A stretch of 54,000 nucleotides of DNA from an uncultured Lachnospiraceae bacterium (GCA_910578345.1 CAJTRA010000020.1:1-54000); one strand, 5' to 3'. Positions 35,326 through 45,894 are shown, counted from the first letter of the stretch. The notes: generated from the sequence alone by a model not told the origin. Numbers and translations: made by a program.

Positions 35326-36162
35326 TCACCTGCCTCTCTTCATGGATTGATAGTCATTGTAACCTGTGATCAACAAGAACAGGCCAATGAATAAGATAAC
35401 AGTTGCAACGATCGGCGCACCGATCCAAAGCCAGCGCTTTGCCAGGACCGCATTGTAGTTTCTTGCCCACTGAATCATATTACCCAGAGAAACCAGATTA
35501 CCAGGCGACAGACCGAGCACTGCAAGGCTGGATTCCGAACCAATCGCGGAAAGTGTAGCATTCATAAAGTTAGAAAGCGACCAGGAAAGTGCAAACGGCA
35601 GAATCTCCGTCACAACAATCTGCATGGTGCTCTCACCCGAAAAACGGGCCGTATGGATAAAATCACGCTCTTTGATCGTCAGTGCCATGGAACGGATCTG
35701 ACGGCTCGGCCATGCCCACGCAAACATTGCAAGCACAAGAGCCATAACGATAACCGTAGCGCCGCCCTTCATCAGGGATGTCATCATGATCAGGATCGGC
35801 AGAGACGGGATTACCACGAAGGTATCTGTCACTACCATAAGCACTCTGTCAAGCGCTCCACCCGCAAAACCTGCCAGCAGACCGACAAGAACGCCTACCA
35901 CCGTACCGATCGTAGCAACGATCAAACCGATCAACAGAGAATTATGGATCGCCTCGATCAGCAGCCACACAACATCCTGGCCCATACTGGTCGTACCAAG
36001 CCAATGCTCTCCGGATGCTCCCAGATTATTCGGGTATGTATTGAACGTGAACGGGTCCGTATGTGGGAAAAGATATACGATAAACCCAACGATCATAAAA
36101 AAACCAGTAATGATCAGCCCCGCTTTTAAGCGGAAATTGGCTGTTTTCCAAAATTTCTTCAT
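35326..36162 (-). CDS. ABC transporter permease (OppC type)
   Basis: 278 residues from ATG 36162, with GGAAGGAGGG upstream (a TTG at 36183 is in frame inside the ribosome site). Six membrane helices. The EAA loop that docks on the ATPases reads ALTIKERDFIHTARFSGES. The N-terminal segment matches OppC_N (FRLKAGLIITGFFMIVGFIV). It lies 17 bases after the OppB-type gene. Confidence 0.88.
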   Translation of the reverse strand: MKKFWKTANFRLKAGLIITGFFMIVGFIVYLFPHTDPFTFNTYPNNLGASGEHWLGTTSMGQDVVWLLIEAIHNSLLIGLIVATIGTVVGVLVGLLAGFAGGALDRVLMVVTDTFVVIPSLPILIMMTSLMKGGATVIVMALVLAMFAWAWPSRQIRSMALTIKERDFIHTARFSGESTMQIVVTEILPFALSWSLSNFMNATLSAIGSESSLAVLGLSPGNLVSLGNMIQWARNYNAVLAKRWLWIGAPIVATVILFIGLFLLITGYNDYQSMKRGR

Positions 36163-36179
36163 GTTTACCCTCCTTCCTA

Positions 36180-37178
36180 TCAACCGTAACGGATCCGCGG
36201 ATCAATAAACGGATAAATCAGGTCAACAATCAATGTCGCTGTAGAAATTGCAACGATAGAAATTGTGATACAACCCAGGATCATATTATAGTCTGACTGC
36301 AGGATCGCACTCTGGATCAGGGAACCAACACCCGGATAACCAAAGATGATCTCAGTCATGATTGAACCGCCGAAAACACCGCCAAGACTCATAGCAAGTG
36401 CAGTAATCTGTGTCAAAATAGAATTACGCAATACATAGCTCTTACCGATTGTTGCTTCAGAAAGGCCACGATAGCGGGCAAACCGAACATAATCTTCTTC
36501 TGCTGTCGTACCAGCCAGAGATTTCATGGAGATGATCCACCATCCTGTGCCGAGCAAAAGCAGCGAGATCGCCGGAAGCACGGATGCTGTGATCAGGGAA
36601 GAAAACCAGGGACCAAACCCAGCGCCTGTCTTAATAACTGCCTGCAACGGGAACCATTTCAGAATGAAAGCGAATACGATCTGCAATACCAGTGCAACCA
36701 GGAAATATGGAAGCGGGTAGATACAGATTGCAATTCCCTCCAGGATCTTCGAGGACCGCTTATTCTTGCGGAACCCTGCCAGCAGACCGATAAAGTTACC
36801 GATCACCCATGCGAGAAATGTAGATGTCAATGATAAGATTAAGGTATAAGGTAGAAACCGCCCGATGATATCGCCAACCGGTTCCGGATAACTCATAAGA
36901 GACGGCCCGAAATCAAAATGAAGCAGGCCATTCCATAAGAAAGCTCCATATTGCTGCAACAATGACCCTTCCAGACCAAACTGTACACGAAGCTGCTGAC
37001 GAAGCACTTCCATTTCAGCCGGGTCCATATTGCCTGAACGTGTCTGCATCTGTGCAATCATGTTCTCAACAGGATCTGATGGGAACATACGTGGAATAAA
37101 GAAGATGAAAGTAACGCCAATCCAGATTGTCAGTGCCCAGGCGAGTACACGCTGCAGAAAGAATGTTTTAAATTTCAT
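36180..37178 (-). CDS. ABC transporter permease (OppB type)
   Basis: 332 residues from ATG 37178, with GGAG eight bases before it. Six helices with the OppB start FFLQRVLAWALTIWIGVTF and the DPVENMIAQM periplasmic-type segment. The ATPase-docking loop is EEDYVRFARYRGLSEATI, and GYPGVGSLIQSAI is a family hallmark. Pairs with the OppC-type permease. The solute-binding protein gene lies 191 bases upstream, beyond an 11-bp hairpin. Confidence 0.88.
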   Translation of the reverse strand: MKFKTFFLQRVLAWALTIWIGVTFIFFIPRMFPSDPVENMIAQMQTRSGNMDPAEMEVLRQQLRVQFGLEGSLLQQYGAFLWNGLLHFDFGPSLMSYPEPVGDIIGRFLPYTLILSLTSTFLAWVIGNFIGLLAGFRKNKRSSKILEGIAICIYPLPYFLVALVLQIVFAFILKWFPLQAVIKTGAGFGPWFSSLITASVLPAISLLLLGTGWWIISMKSLAGTTAEEDYVRFARYRGLSEATIGKSYVLRNSILTQITALAMSLGGVFGGSIMTEIIFGYPGVGSLIQSAILQSDYNMILGCITISIVAISTATLIVDLIYPFIDPRIRYG

Positions 37179-37244
37179 ACACAGCACTCCTTTACTATTG
37201 CGCCCGTCAAGCGACGGACTTTCCTATTTAGATTAGAGAAAAGA

Positions 37245-37274
37245 AGAGCCGTAAGCCATGATACTTACGGCTCT
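37245..37274 (-). terminator. Intergenic hairpin between the solute-binding gene and the permeases
   Basis: AGAGCCGTAAG (37245-37255) pairs with CTTACGGCTCT (37264-37274), perfect over 11 bp. On the minus strand TCTTCTTTTCTC follows. A leaky terminator here would yield more binding protein than permease, as is common in such transport operons. Confidence 0.6.
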
Positions 37275-37369
37275 GTTCTTTCGATCCTACAACAGAACTC
37301 TTGCTATGCAGCTATTCTGTTGGCATAAATCATGTTACTAACGTTCTAAGATTATTCTGTCATCACTTA

Positions 37370-39384
37370 TTAGCCCTGTACCGGATGAATGTTCGGAAGC
37401 ATGTACTTGAAGCAGCTCCACCACCACCAAGGACCATCATACGGATTATCCGCATTCGGATATCCTTCGAAGTAAGTCGAATTGGTAGGAACGAACTTTG
37501 TACCGGAAAGGAAGTTGATCTCACACATATCCTTTACGCATTCCTGCAGGAATTCTGTATGCAGCTCGTAAGCCTTGTCACTGTTAGGATCCAGGTTTGC
37601 CAGCTCATGAAGGATCTCTGTAACGCGTGCGTTGTTCCAACGCATACCCTGTCCAGAACCAGTCTCGCCTAACGGCTTGATCAGTCCAGCGTCAAAACCA
37701 CTGATTGCAGAGTAGAAATCTTTCAGGATACCGCCTGAAGGCCAGTAACCAGCAATATCAAAGTTACCCTGTCCACCATCTACATCCCATGTTGCAGAAG
37801 ACTTAGATGCGATCGTACACTGGAATCCAAATGCCTGTAACTGGTTGTAAACAGCCTGCACACCACGTGCCTCCTGGAACTCAGCGTCAGCCAGGTAGCT
37901 TAACTCAAATGTGAAAGGAGCGCCATTGTAATTCCAAACGCCGTCAACCTTCTCAAGTCCAGCCTTCTCAAGCAGCTTCGTAGCAGCTTCTTCATCATGT
38001 TTCCACCAGCCTGCACCAAACATGGTAACTAATTCTTCGTCTGTTCCCTGGATACCAAGAGAGTCAGCCATACGCTTCGCATAGCCAGTATCATAAGGCT
38101 TAAAGGTTGTGCCGTCGCCAAGGTCAAGTTCAAAGTTCTCAAGCCAATCCTGCATCGGGATCGTGTATGTCTCCTGCAGGAACTGTGTATTGTTCATCAA
38201 CGGAATCGGCGCCGCACGTCCTGCTCCTGAGAATGTATTCATAGAAATCTGGTCGATATCCAAGGCAAGGCAGATACCCCAACGGAAGTCTGCATTGTCA
38301 TACGGTGCGCCCTTACCGTGTGAGAATACAATACCCTTTGCACCCGGATCATCAGGGTTAGCATACGGGAAATCATTGTACCAGCACTTGATCTTATCGT
38401 TAGCGCTGTTCAGAGTCTGGAACTCTTCCAGTGTAACTTCGCAGAGAATATCGATCTCATTGTTGATCATTGCCATCTGTTTCGTTGTAGAATCGGAGAA
38501 TGTACGGAACCATACATACTTCGGCGGAACCTGATCTGCTGTATAACCAAATTCTGCTGCACCTACTACGCCCAGAGTACTCTGCTGCCAGTCTTCACGC
38601 AGTTCATACAGAACCCACATGCCAAGGCTGTCATAATCCTTAACAGTGTACGGACCTGCAACAACAGGAGCCTCATCCTTAAAGGTAGTAACGTCTGCCT
38701 GCTGTGAGTAGATATGCTCAGGCACGATACGGTAATCAGTTCCCCATACAGTGATACCATAACGCTGTACAAAACGAGGGAACGGCTCTGTCATACTAAA
38801 CTTAACCGTATAATCGTCAACCTTCTCTACCGAATCAATATACAGATTTGTTGCTGCACTTGCACCGATCGTGTCGTTCTCTTTGATCATATTGAATGTG
38901 AAAACAACGTCGTCTGCAGTCACATCTTCACCGTCAGACCATTTGATGCCCTGACGAAGCTTTACAGTCCACTCTGTAAAATCATCATTGGACTCCGGCA
39001 TGCCATCAGCAAGCTCACCATACTGCTCACCTTTTGCAGTCTGCATCTCCCAAAGGTGTGCACTCATCATCTGATGAATACCAAATCCCATAGCAGTACC
39101 AGACATATAAGAGTTAAACTGACCAGGTGTGTCTGTCTTATTCTGACACTCAACGATCAGCGTCTCAGCACGAGGTGTGCCAACTTCAGTCGTCAGACCT
39201 TCTGCTGCTGCAGTGCCCCCCCCCCTGTGCTGTCTGTACCAGCCGAAGATGAATCGGAAGCCTCTGTTCCAGCAGAAGAATCTGTAGAAGCCGTACCAGA
39301 ATCTGCGCCACCGCCGCCGCAGCCGGCAAGTGTAACAGCAGTAAGAGTAACTGCCATTACCATTGCAACTAATTTCTTACGCAT
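37370..39384 (-). CDS. Extracellular solute-binding lipoprotein (SBP family 5), frame broken at a G10 tract
   Basis: The start at 39384 has GGAGGAAAAGAA before it and gives a lipoprotein signal MRKKLVAMVMAVTLTAVTLA with lipobox LAGC, then a Gly/Ser/Thr linker. A run of ten G on the coding strand (39216-39225) throws this frame into a stop at 39193. The mature protein continues in another frame down to 37370 (AAAEGLTTEVG, SYMSGTAMGFGIHQ, TVKLRQGIKWSDGEDVTADDVVFTF, the SBP family 5 signature). Eleven or eight G would restore one protein of 671 or 670 residues. Family members deliver oligopeptides or oligosaccharides to Opp-type transporters; adjacent GH13/GH31/GH36 genes indicate oligosaccharides. 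The break may be a sequencing error, a natural mutation, or switchable slippage. Confidence 0.8.
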
Positions 39385-39566
39385 TTCTTTTCCTCCTTTA
39401 GATTTGATTAAGTATAGGCAATTTCAGACCTCTATTATCATCGAGTTCTATTGCCTTACATTTATATAAATTTCCTCTCGGCTGCGCTATTTTTGTTGAA
39501 ACAGAATACTCTGCAGGCGCCTCCCGCACAAACCAAAAAGAAAATTTATATCAACTGAATGCCATT

Positions 39567-39607
39567 TGTTCCAATCCTTTCCGGAAAAGATCACTTTTTG
39601 GAACAAT
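39567..39607. promoter_or_regulatory. Nested palindromes in the divergent GH36/solute-binding control region
   Basis: TTGTTCCAA (39567-39575) and TTGGAACAA (39599-39607) are inverted 9-bp arms. Between them lies the 10-bp palindrome TTTCCGGAAA (39579-39588). The region 39385-39980 holds no gene and must carry the signals for both directions. A regulator such as an AraC or LacI protein could bind; none is encoded beside it. Confidence 0.45.
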
Positions 39608-39809
39608 GCCCAAAACAGGAATCTATCTTCCGTCAGAAATGAAAATCACCATCCCTGAAATGTGTCATTATATACAAAACATCCATTTTCATCTAATCAT
39701 TTTGCACGTATTATACATGCAGTCCATTCTTTGTTTTGTGCATTTTTATTTCTCGCTCATAGATATAATATAACTGATCATGCTTTGAAAATCAATAGAA
39801 ATTTTTAGA

Positions 39810-39837
39810 TTGCTTTTCTCTTTTTACATGCTACAAT
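39810..39837 (+). promoter_or_regulatory. Candidate promoter of the GH36 operon
   Basis: TTGCTT (39810-39815) and TACAAT (39832-39837) with 16-bp spacing, about 145 bases before the GH36 start. The leader contains no gene. Confidence 0.4.
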
Positions 39838-39980
39838 CAAATTATGGAATTTTCTGTCAAAGGCTTGTATGGAGAATGAGCCGAATCCCTTGAAGCAGTC
39901 TGAAAACACGGCAGGTCAAAACGGCGGGAAATGCCTAATTAAGATGTCGCATAAGATATCTAACATGAGGGAGGACAGCA

Positions 39981-42209
39981 ATGAATATCGTATATCACGA
40001 AAGCACCAGAATTTTTCATCTGTACAATGATCAGATCAGTTATCTTATGATGATTCTGCAAAACGGTCATCTGGGACAACTGTACTTCGGGAAACGCATC
40101 CAGGATAAAGAAAACTTCTCCTATTTCCTGGAAACCTGTGAAAGACCCATGACTTCCTATATTTATGAAAATGACCGAACCTTTTCGCTGGAACATATCC
40201 GGCAGGAATATCCCGTATTCGGCACCACAGATTACAGACAGCCTGCAGTGGAAATCTGCCAAGAGAACGGCAGCCGCATTTCAGAGTTTCAGTATCAATC
40301 TCATAAGATCGCAAAAGGCAAACCCGTCCTGCCAGGACTGCCTGCAACTTATACAGAAGCGGAAGAAGAGGCGCTGACGCTGACCGTCCTTTTAGAAGAT
40401 GCTGTGACGAAGGTACAAGTGGAACTGCTCTATACACTCTTTGCCAAAGGCGGTATTATAGCCCGCAGCGTGCGGTTATGCAATAGAGGAAAACAGTCTG
40501 TGCGGCTTGGCCGCGCCGTGAGCCTGTGCCTGGATCTGCCGGACAGAGACTATGTATGGCAGCAGCTTTCCGGATGCTGGGCAAGGGAATGTCATATCCG
40601 CACCCGTAACCTGGAAGCAGGCATCACCGCCATCGGCAGTATGAGAGGGAATTCCTCCCACGAGCACAACCCCTTCCTTGTTTTGAAGCGGCCAAACGCT
40701 GATGAACGCCAGGGAGAGGTCTTTGGTTTCTCTCTCATCTACAGCGGTAATTTCAGGCTGCAGGCGGAAGTGGATGCGCACGATACCCTGCGGATACTGG
40801 CCGGAATTGATCCAGAGACCTTCGAGTGGAAACTGGAGAGCGGCGAGTCCTTCCAGACGCCAGAGGCGGTCATCGTTTACACCGACAGAGGACTAAACCA
40901 TATGAGCCAGACTTTCCACAAACTCTATCAGAAACGGCTGGCGAGAGGATATTGGCGGGACAGAGTGCGTCCGATCCTAAACAACAACTGGGAAGCGACT
41001 TATTTTGATTTTACAGAAGACAGGCTGGTGAAGATCGCCTCAAAGGCCAAGGAGTGCGGTGTAGAACTCTTCGTCCTGGACGACGGATGGTTCGGCGCAA
41101 GAAGCAGTGAGCGGGCCGGACTGGGCGACTGGAAAGCCAATAGAGACCGTCTACCAAACGGTATCCGTGGACTGGCTCAGCGGATGGAAGAGAATGGCCT
41201 GAAATTCGGACTCTGGTTCGAACCCGAAATGACCAATAAAGACTCCGATCTCTACAGATCACACCCGGACTGGATCCTGTCCACTCCCAAACGCCGCCAA
41301 TCCCACGGCAGATATCAGTACGTGCTGGATTTCTCCAGAAAAGAAGTGGTGGATGCGATCTACGAACAGATGGCTGCAATCTTAAAAGCGTCTAAGATTT
41401 CTTATATCAAATGGGATATGAACCGCAGTATCACAGAGTGCTACTCACCGGCCTGGCCCGCAGACAGACAGGGAGAGATCTACCACCGCTATATTCTGGG
41501 CGTTTATGATCTGTATGACCGGTTGACAAGAGAATTTCCACAGGTGCTCTTCGAATCCTGCTCCAGCGGCGGCGGACGTTTCGACCCAGGCATGCTCTAC
41601 TACGCGCCCCAGGGATGGGTCAGTGACGACAGTGATGCCATAGAACGGCTGAAGATCCAATACGGCACTTCCATGTGCTATCCCGTTAGCAGCATGGGCA
41701 CCCATGTCTCCGTCACGCCCAACCACCAGGTATTCCGCAATACGCCCCTTCACACGCGGGCAAATGTAGCCTATTTCGGCACTTTTGGTTATGAACTGGA
41801 TCTAAACAAGCTGACAGAAGAAGAAAATGAAGAAGTCAAAGAACAGATTGCTTTCATGAAGAAATACCGGGAAGTCTTACAGTTTGGCACTTTCTACCGG
41901 CTGAAAAGTCCCTTCGAGGGGAATGAGACAGCATGGATGGTCGTGAGCGAAGACCAGAAGACTGCGCTTGTGGGCTGGTATCGTGTACTCAACTGTGTCA
42001 ACGGCCGATATACGAGAGTGCGCCTGGAAGGTTTAAATCCATCTTACTGCTACCGGAATGTGTACAGCGGCACATGTCATTTTGGCGACGAACTGATGTA
42101 TGCGGGACTGATCACCAGCGATGAGACTGCCGGACAGGTTCCTTCCGGTGTGGAACCCTATACAGACTTTGAATCCAGAATCTACGTATTGGAGGTAGCA
42201 GAATCATGA
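39981..42209 (+). CDS. GH36 alpha-galactosidase
   Basis: 742 residues, the usual length of group I bacterial GH36 enzymes. An N-terminal beta-sandwich (about 1-320) precedes the barrel. Visible motifs are LFVLDDGWFGARSSERAGLG (about 363-382), LWFEPEMTNKDSDLY, IKWDMNR with nucleophile Asp479, CSSGGGRFD and GWVSDDSDAIER with the acid Asp near 549. The enzyme removes terminal alpha-galactose from raffinose-type sugars or melibiose; no signal peptide, so it is cytoplasmic. GAGGGAGGA lies before the ATG. The next gene overlaps by 4 bases (ATGA), and the transporter operon diverges from it. Confidence 0.93.
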   Translation: MNIVYHESTRIFHLYNDQISYLMMILQNGHLGQLYFGKRIQDKENFSYFLETCERPMTSYIYENDRTFSLEHIRQEYPVFGTTDYRQPAVEICQENGSRISEFQYQSHKIAKGKPVLPGLPATYTEAEEEALTLTVLLEDAVTKVQVELLYTLFAKGGIIARSVRLCNRGKQSVRLGRAVSLCLDLPDRDYVWQQLSGCWARECHIRTRNLEAGITAIGSMRGNSSHEHNPFLVLKRPNADERQGEVFGFSLIYSGNFRLQAEVDAHDTLRILAGIDPETFEWKLESGESFQTPEAVIVYTDRGLNHMSQTFHKLYQKRLARGYWRDRVRPILNNNWEATYFDFTEDRLVKIASKAKECGVELFVLDDGWFGARSSERAGLGDWKANRDRLPNGIRGLAQRMEENGLKFGLWFEPEMTNKDSDLYRSHPDWILSTPKRRQSHGRYQYVLDFSRKEVVDAIYEQMAAILKASKISYIKWDMNRSITECYSPAWPADRQGEIYHRYILGVYDLYDRLTREFPQVLFESCSSGGGRFDPGMLYYAPQGWVSDDSDAIERLKIQYGTSMCYPVSSMGTHVSVTPNHQVFRNTPLHTRANVAYFGTFGYELDLNKLTEEENEEVKEQIAFMKKYREVLQFGTFYRLKSPFEGNETAWMVVSEDQKTALVGWYRVLNCVNGRYTRVRLEGLNPSYCYRNVYSGTCHFGDELMYAGLITSDETAGQVPSGVEPYTDFESRIYVLEVAES

Positions 42210-42850
42210 AAGGCGAAAAGAAATATTCTCCCAGACGGATCCTGCTGATGTTTGTGGGCATACTGCTGATCGGAATGTGTGTCGCATCCTACCGGATGAG
42301 CGGTTTCGGCGTAGACGCTTTCTCCTGTATGAACCTGGGCGTCAGCGGATTTTTACGAATGTCCTTCGGCACCTGGCAGCTTATCATCAACGCAGTTCTT
42401 CTGGTCATCGTGTGGTTTACCATAAGACACTGCATCGGTCTTGGAACCGTCGTTAATATGGTATGTGTAGGATATACGGCCGACTTCCTGTGCTGGGTCT
42501 TCTTAGACCAGATCGGCCTCACCGTAACCCTGCCGCTGCGGATCCTGTTCCTGATTCTGGGCACGTTGCTTGCTTCCCTGGGCTGCGCCTGCTACATGAT
42601 CGCCAATATGGGCATCTCACCTTATGACAGTGTCGCTTTCATCATCGTGAAATACGCCCATGAGAAGATCTCCTTCCGTCTTGCCAGAGTCCTATCGGAT
42701 CTTGTCGTCATCGTCATCGGCGTTACTTTCTGCGTGATGGCGCATAACAGCATCTGGCAGATCGTCGGCCTTGGGACGATCGTGAACGCCTGCGTAAATG
42801 GACCATTGATCCAGTTCTTCCGTGACAGGATCAAGAAACTGCTGGACTGA
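42206..42850 (+). CDS. YczE/YyaS/YitT-like integral membrane protein
   Basis: 214 residues with five to six membrane helices. MSGFGVDAFSCMNLGVSG (about 31-48) and its second-half echo MGISPYDSVAFIIVK (about 135-149) are typical of this family, which has an internal repeat. Start codon overlaps the GH36 stop (ATGA), implying translational coupling. The family is thought to be membrane transporters or regulators, but its substrate is unknown; coupling to alpha-galactosidase hints at sugar or proton handling only. Confidence 0.8.
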   Translation: MKGEKKYSPRRILLMFVGILLIGMCVASYRMSGFGVDAFSCMNLGVSGFLRMSFGTWQLIINAVLLVIVWFTIRHCIGLGTVVNMVCVGYTADFLCWVFLDQIGLTVTLPLRILFLILGTLLASLGCACYMIANMGISPYDSVAFIIVKYAHEKISFRLARVLSDLVVIVIGVTFCVMAHNSIWQIVGLGTIVNACVNGPLIQFFRDRIKKLLD

Positions 42851-42962
42851 CACGCACTGTCTGCTTTGTCAGATAAAAAGCCGTCCGGCGCTATTATTCC
42901 ATAGCGAAAAGGGAATCGTCATAAACGAAACATCTATTATCAGGAAAGGAAGAACGGAAACG

Positions 42963-44465
42963 ATGAGTAACTTATTAAAAGAATTTCAAGACTATCTAGC
43001 AAAAATGAATCAATATGAACATGTTGTGACGCTGCTGTACTGGGATATGAAAACCGGCGCGCCAAAGTTGGGACAGGATGGCCATGTGGCGGCGCTGACC
43101 CACTTTTCCACAGAATCCTTCGCCATGTCTACCTCCGAAAAGATGGGGGAAATGCTTGATGGACTGGCAAAAACAGAAGAATATGATATCCTCACGGATA
43201 CATGGAAATTCATCGTCAAAGAAATGAAACGTGATTATGACCGGAACAAACGCATTCCGGCAGATGTGTATGCAGCTTTCGTGCAGACACAGGCGCAGGC
43301 CGGTAATGTCTGGTTGGAAGCTAAGGAGAAATCCGATTACAGCCTGTTTGCACCCTATCTGCAGAAGATGATCGACCTGACCATAGAGATGACCGGCTAT
43401 ACCGATCCCGGCAAGGAAGTCTATGAAGCACTCCTTGACCAGTATGAGGCAGGTATGGATTCCGCCACCATAGACAGATTGTTTGAAGATCTGAAAGAAG
43501 AACTGATCCCTCTGGTGAAGAGAATCCTCTCACAAGAGGAACAAGCCGCCTGCCCCGTTTTCAGCGGCTATTTTGACCCCAATGGCCAGCGGAAAGTACA
43601 GGAAATGCTGCTCGATTACATCGGCTTTTGTAAAGATGCTGGCAGCGTCGGAGAGTCAGAGCATCCTTTTACCCTGAATTTCTCCTCGAAAGATGTCCGC
43701 CTGACCAACCACTACTATGAGCATGATCCTTTAAGCGCCATCTTCTCTGCCATCCACGAGGGCGGACACGCCATCTTTGAGCAGAATGTCAACCCGGAAT
43801 ACGACAATACCGTGGCCGGCAGCTGCCGCTATATGGGGCTGCATGAGAGCCAGTCCCGGTTCTATGAGAATATTCTGGGAAGGAATCAGAATTTCTGGCT
43901 GCCCATCTACGATAAACTCGGTGAACTGCTGCCTTTGTTTCAAGAAATCCCCCTGGAAGATTTCTATCGGGAGATCAATCATGTGAAAAACAGCTTCATC
44001 CGGGTCAACGCGGACGAAGTGACTTACTGCTTCCATATTATCCTGCGTTATGAGATGGAGAAAGCGATCTTCCGGGATCACGTGCCGGTAAACGAGCTTC
44101 CCGCACTTTGGAACAAGAAGATGCAGGAGTATTTGCAGATCACACCCGCAAATGATGCCGAAGGAATCTTACAGGATATGCACTGGTCCGACGGCGGTTT
44201 TGGGTACTTCCCGTCTTATCTGTTAGGAAGCATCTACGATGGGATGCTGCTTGACACGCTGCAGGAGGAACTGGGCAATGTGGACGAACTGCTTCAGAAT
44301 GGCCAGATCAAGAAGATCACGGCATGGCTGAATCAGAAAATCCACTGGTATGGCAGCACACGCAAACCAAAAGAGGCGATCCGATCGGTCTGCGGCAAAG
44401 AAATCTCTGCCGAGCCGCTGATCCGGTATTTTAAAGAAAAGTATACTAAGATTTATAGCATTTAA
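42963..44465 (+). CDS. M32 family metallocarboxypeptidase
   Basis: 500 residues from ATG 42963 (AGGAAAGGAAG upstream); the open frame continues to 42822, over the end of the previous gene, but is not conserved-looking. The zinc-binding HEGGH is at 265-269, and the family hallmark HESQSRFYEN follows at 294. Length and helical character match thermostable carboxypeptidase 1 relatives. It removes C-terminal residues from peptides in the cytoplasm. It lies 112 bases after the membrane protein gene on the same strand. Confidence 0.92.
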   Translation: MSNLLKEFQDYLAKMNQYEHVVTLLYWDMKTGAPKLGQDGHVAALTHFSTESFAMSTSEKMGEMLDGLAKTEEYDILTDTWKFIVKEMKRDYDRNKRIPADVYAAFVQTQAQAGNVWLEAKEKSDYSLFAPYLQKMIDLTIEMTGYTDPGKEVYEALLDQYEAGMDSATIDRLFEDLKEELIPLVKRILSQEEQAACPVFSGYFDPNGQRKVQEMLLDYIGFCKDAGSVGESEHPFTLNFSSKDVRLTNHYYEHDPLSAIFSAIHEGGHAIFEQNVNPEYDNTVAGSCRYMGLHESQSRFYENILGRNQNFWLPIYDKLGELLPLFQEIPLEDFYREINHVKNSFIRVNADEVTYCFHIILRYEMEKAIFRDHVPVNELPALWNKKMQEYLQITPANDAEGILQDMHWSDGGFGYFPSYLLGSIYDGMLLDTLQEELGNVDELLQNGQIKKITAWLNQKIHWYGSTRKPKEAIRSVCGKEISAEPLIRYFKEKYTKIYSI

Positions 44466-44678
44466 GTCACTGTGCAATCAGACAGGGCTGCTGCAAAGCT
44501 TGCAATGGCATGCGGCAGCTCTTGTTTCTTCCCGGACAGATCACATCCGGGCCAACCAGACTGACCGTCTGTCACTATTTCCAGGAAATCAAAAATGGCA
44601 ACTTCCTTTCAGAAAGCTGCCACTCTGACATCAAAACAAATTCATCAAAATTTATCCGTAGATATTATATAACATACC

Positions 44679-45101
44679 ATGTTGCAAAAGATAAGTCTAG
44701 TCTTTTTTACTTTTTTGCTAGACTTTTTATCAAAGGAGGAAATTTACCAGTCACAAAAAAGAAAACAACCGAAAAAAAACAAAGAAATGGAGGTAATCAT
44801 CCTTCTGATCGGGCACGGCCGGATCCTCTTAGATGGAAATCTGAATACACTAAAAGAGCATTTCGCCAAAGATAAAAAAATAACCGTGAAGTATACCGGC
44901 AGCACGCCTGTCATTTCCACAGGAATGAGACTGCTGGAATCAAAAGAAAACCAGATGACAATCTCTCTCGATCCGCATATCCTTCCAGTATCTTCCGCCA
45001 TTGCCTTGCTCGCATCACAGACAGAATTACTGGATGTTTCCGTAGCAGATATTTCCACCGAAGAAGTGCTGGCAGCCCTTTATAAGGAGTATCACATATG
45101 A
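44679..45101 (+). pseudogene. Remnant of an ABC-2 exporter ATPase (C-terminal end only)
   Basis: Only the last third of an ABC ATPase is present: GHGRILLDGNLNTLKEHFAKDKKITVKY near the start of the recognisable part (about 44800 on), continuing to STEEVLAALYKEYHI at the end. Walker A, signature and Walker B are missing; the first 35 residues are Lys/Phe-rich and not family-like. The stop overlaps the start of a permease gene (ATGA-type), as in intact operons. The 44466-44680 stretch before it shows no gene, only imperfect repeats. Confidence 0.75.
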
Positions 45102-45894
45102 AATCTTATCTCTCACTTTTCCGTATCCGAATGATCAAAGGCCTTCAATACCGTACTGTTGCACTGGGCTCCATCCTCATGCGGTTTTGTTGGGGACTTA
45201 TGGAAATCCTGGCATTCTCCAGCATTCATAAGACCGGCGGCAGCTTCTCCATGACTTTTTCCCAGACTGCCTCCTATATCTGGGTACAGCAGGCTTTCCT
45301 CCTGATGTACAATGTGATCGACGGGGGCCAGGAGATCGAGGCTTCGATCCATGACGGATCTATCGCTTATGAGCTGGCCCATCCCATGAATCTATATGGC
45401 AGCTGGTATACCCAATGCCTGGCCAACAGGTTGTCTCCTACTGTAATAAACTGCCTGCCGTTCTGGTGTTTGCGTTGTTTGTTCCGCTTCCTTACCGCCT
45501 TATCCTTCCAGATCTGGTAAGCGCTATTTTGTTTCTGATCTCAACGCTCCTGGCGCTTGGGGTAGTCGGCGCAACCGCTGTGTTGATGCATATCACAATG
45601 TTCTACACCACCTCCCAACGGGGCGTGAAGATCATTGGGCGCGCAGTAACCAGCTTCTTTGCTGGTGGATTGATCCCTCTGCCCTATTTCCCGGAAACGT
45701 TCCAGGAAATTGTAAAGCTGCTGTCCTTTGCCTCCACCCAGAGTACCCCTTTACTGATCTACAGCGGTTCCCTGACCGGTGCGCAGGCAGCCTCAGCCAT
45801 GGGTCTTCAAGTCTTCTGGTTCCTAGTGCTGAGCGCTCTGGGATATCATGCCATGCGCAGCACTTTAAACCGCGTTGTCATCCAGGGCGGCTGA
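45098..45894 (+). pseudogene. Frameshifted ABC-2 permease, first subunit
   Basis: The first part (45098-about 45445) encodes YLSLFRIRMIKGLQYRTVAL and IHDGSIAYELAHPMNLYG, the pattern of the ABC-2 (DUF990-type) permease. The frame then shifts and continues in 45445-45894 as NKLPAVLVFALFVPLPYRLI to the end (GGLIPLPYFPETFQEIVKLLSFAS). Joined, the two would give a protein of about 265 residues with six helices. One base change separates them, so it is likely inactive in the sequence as given. Confidence 0.8.
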
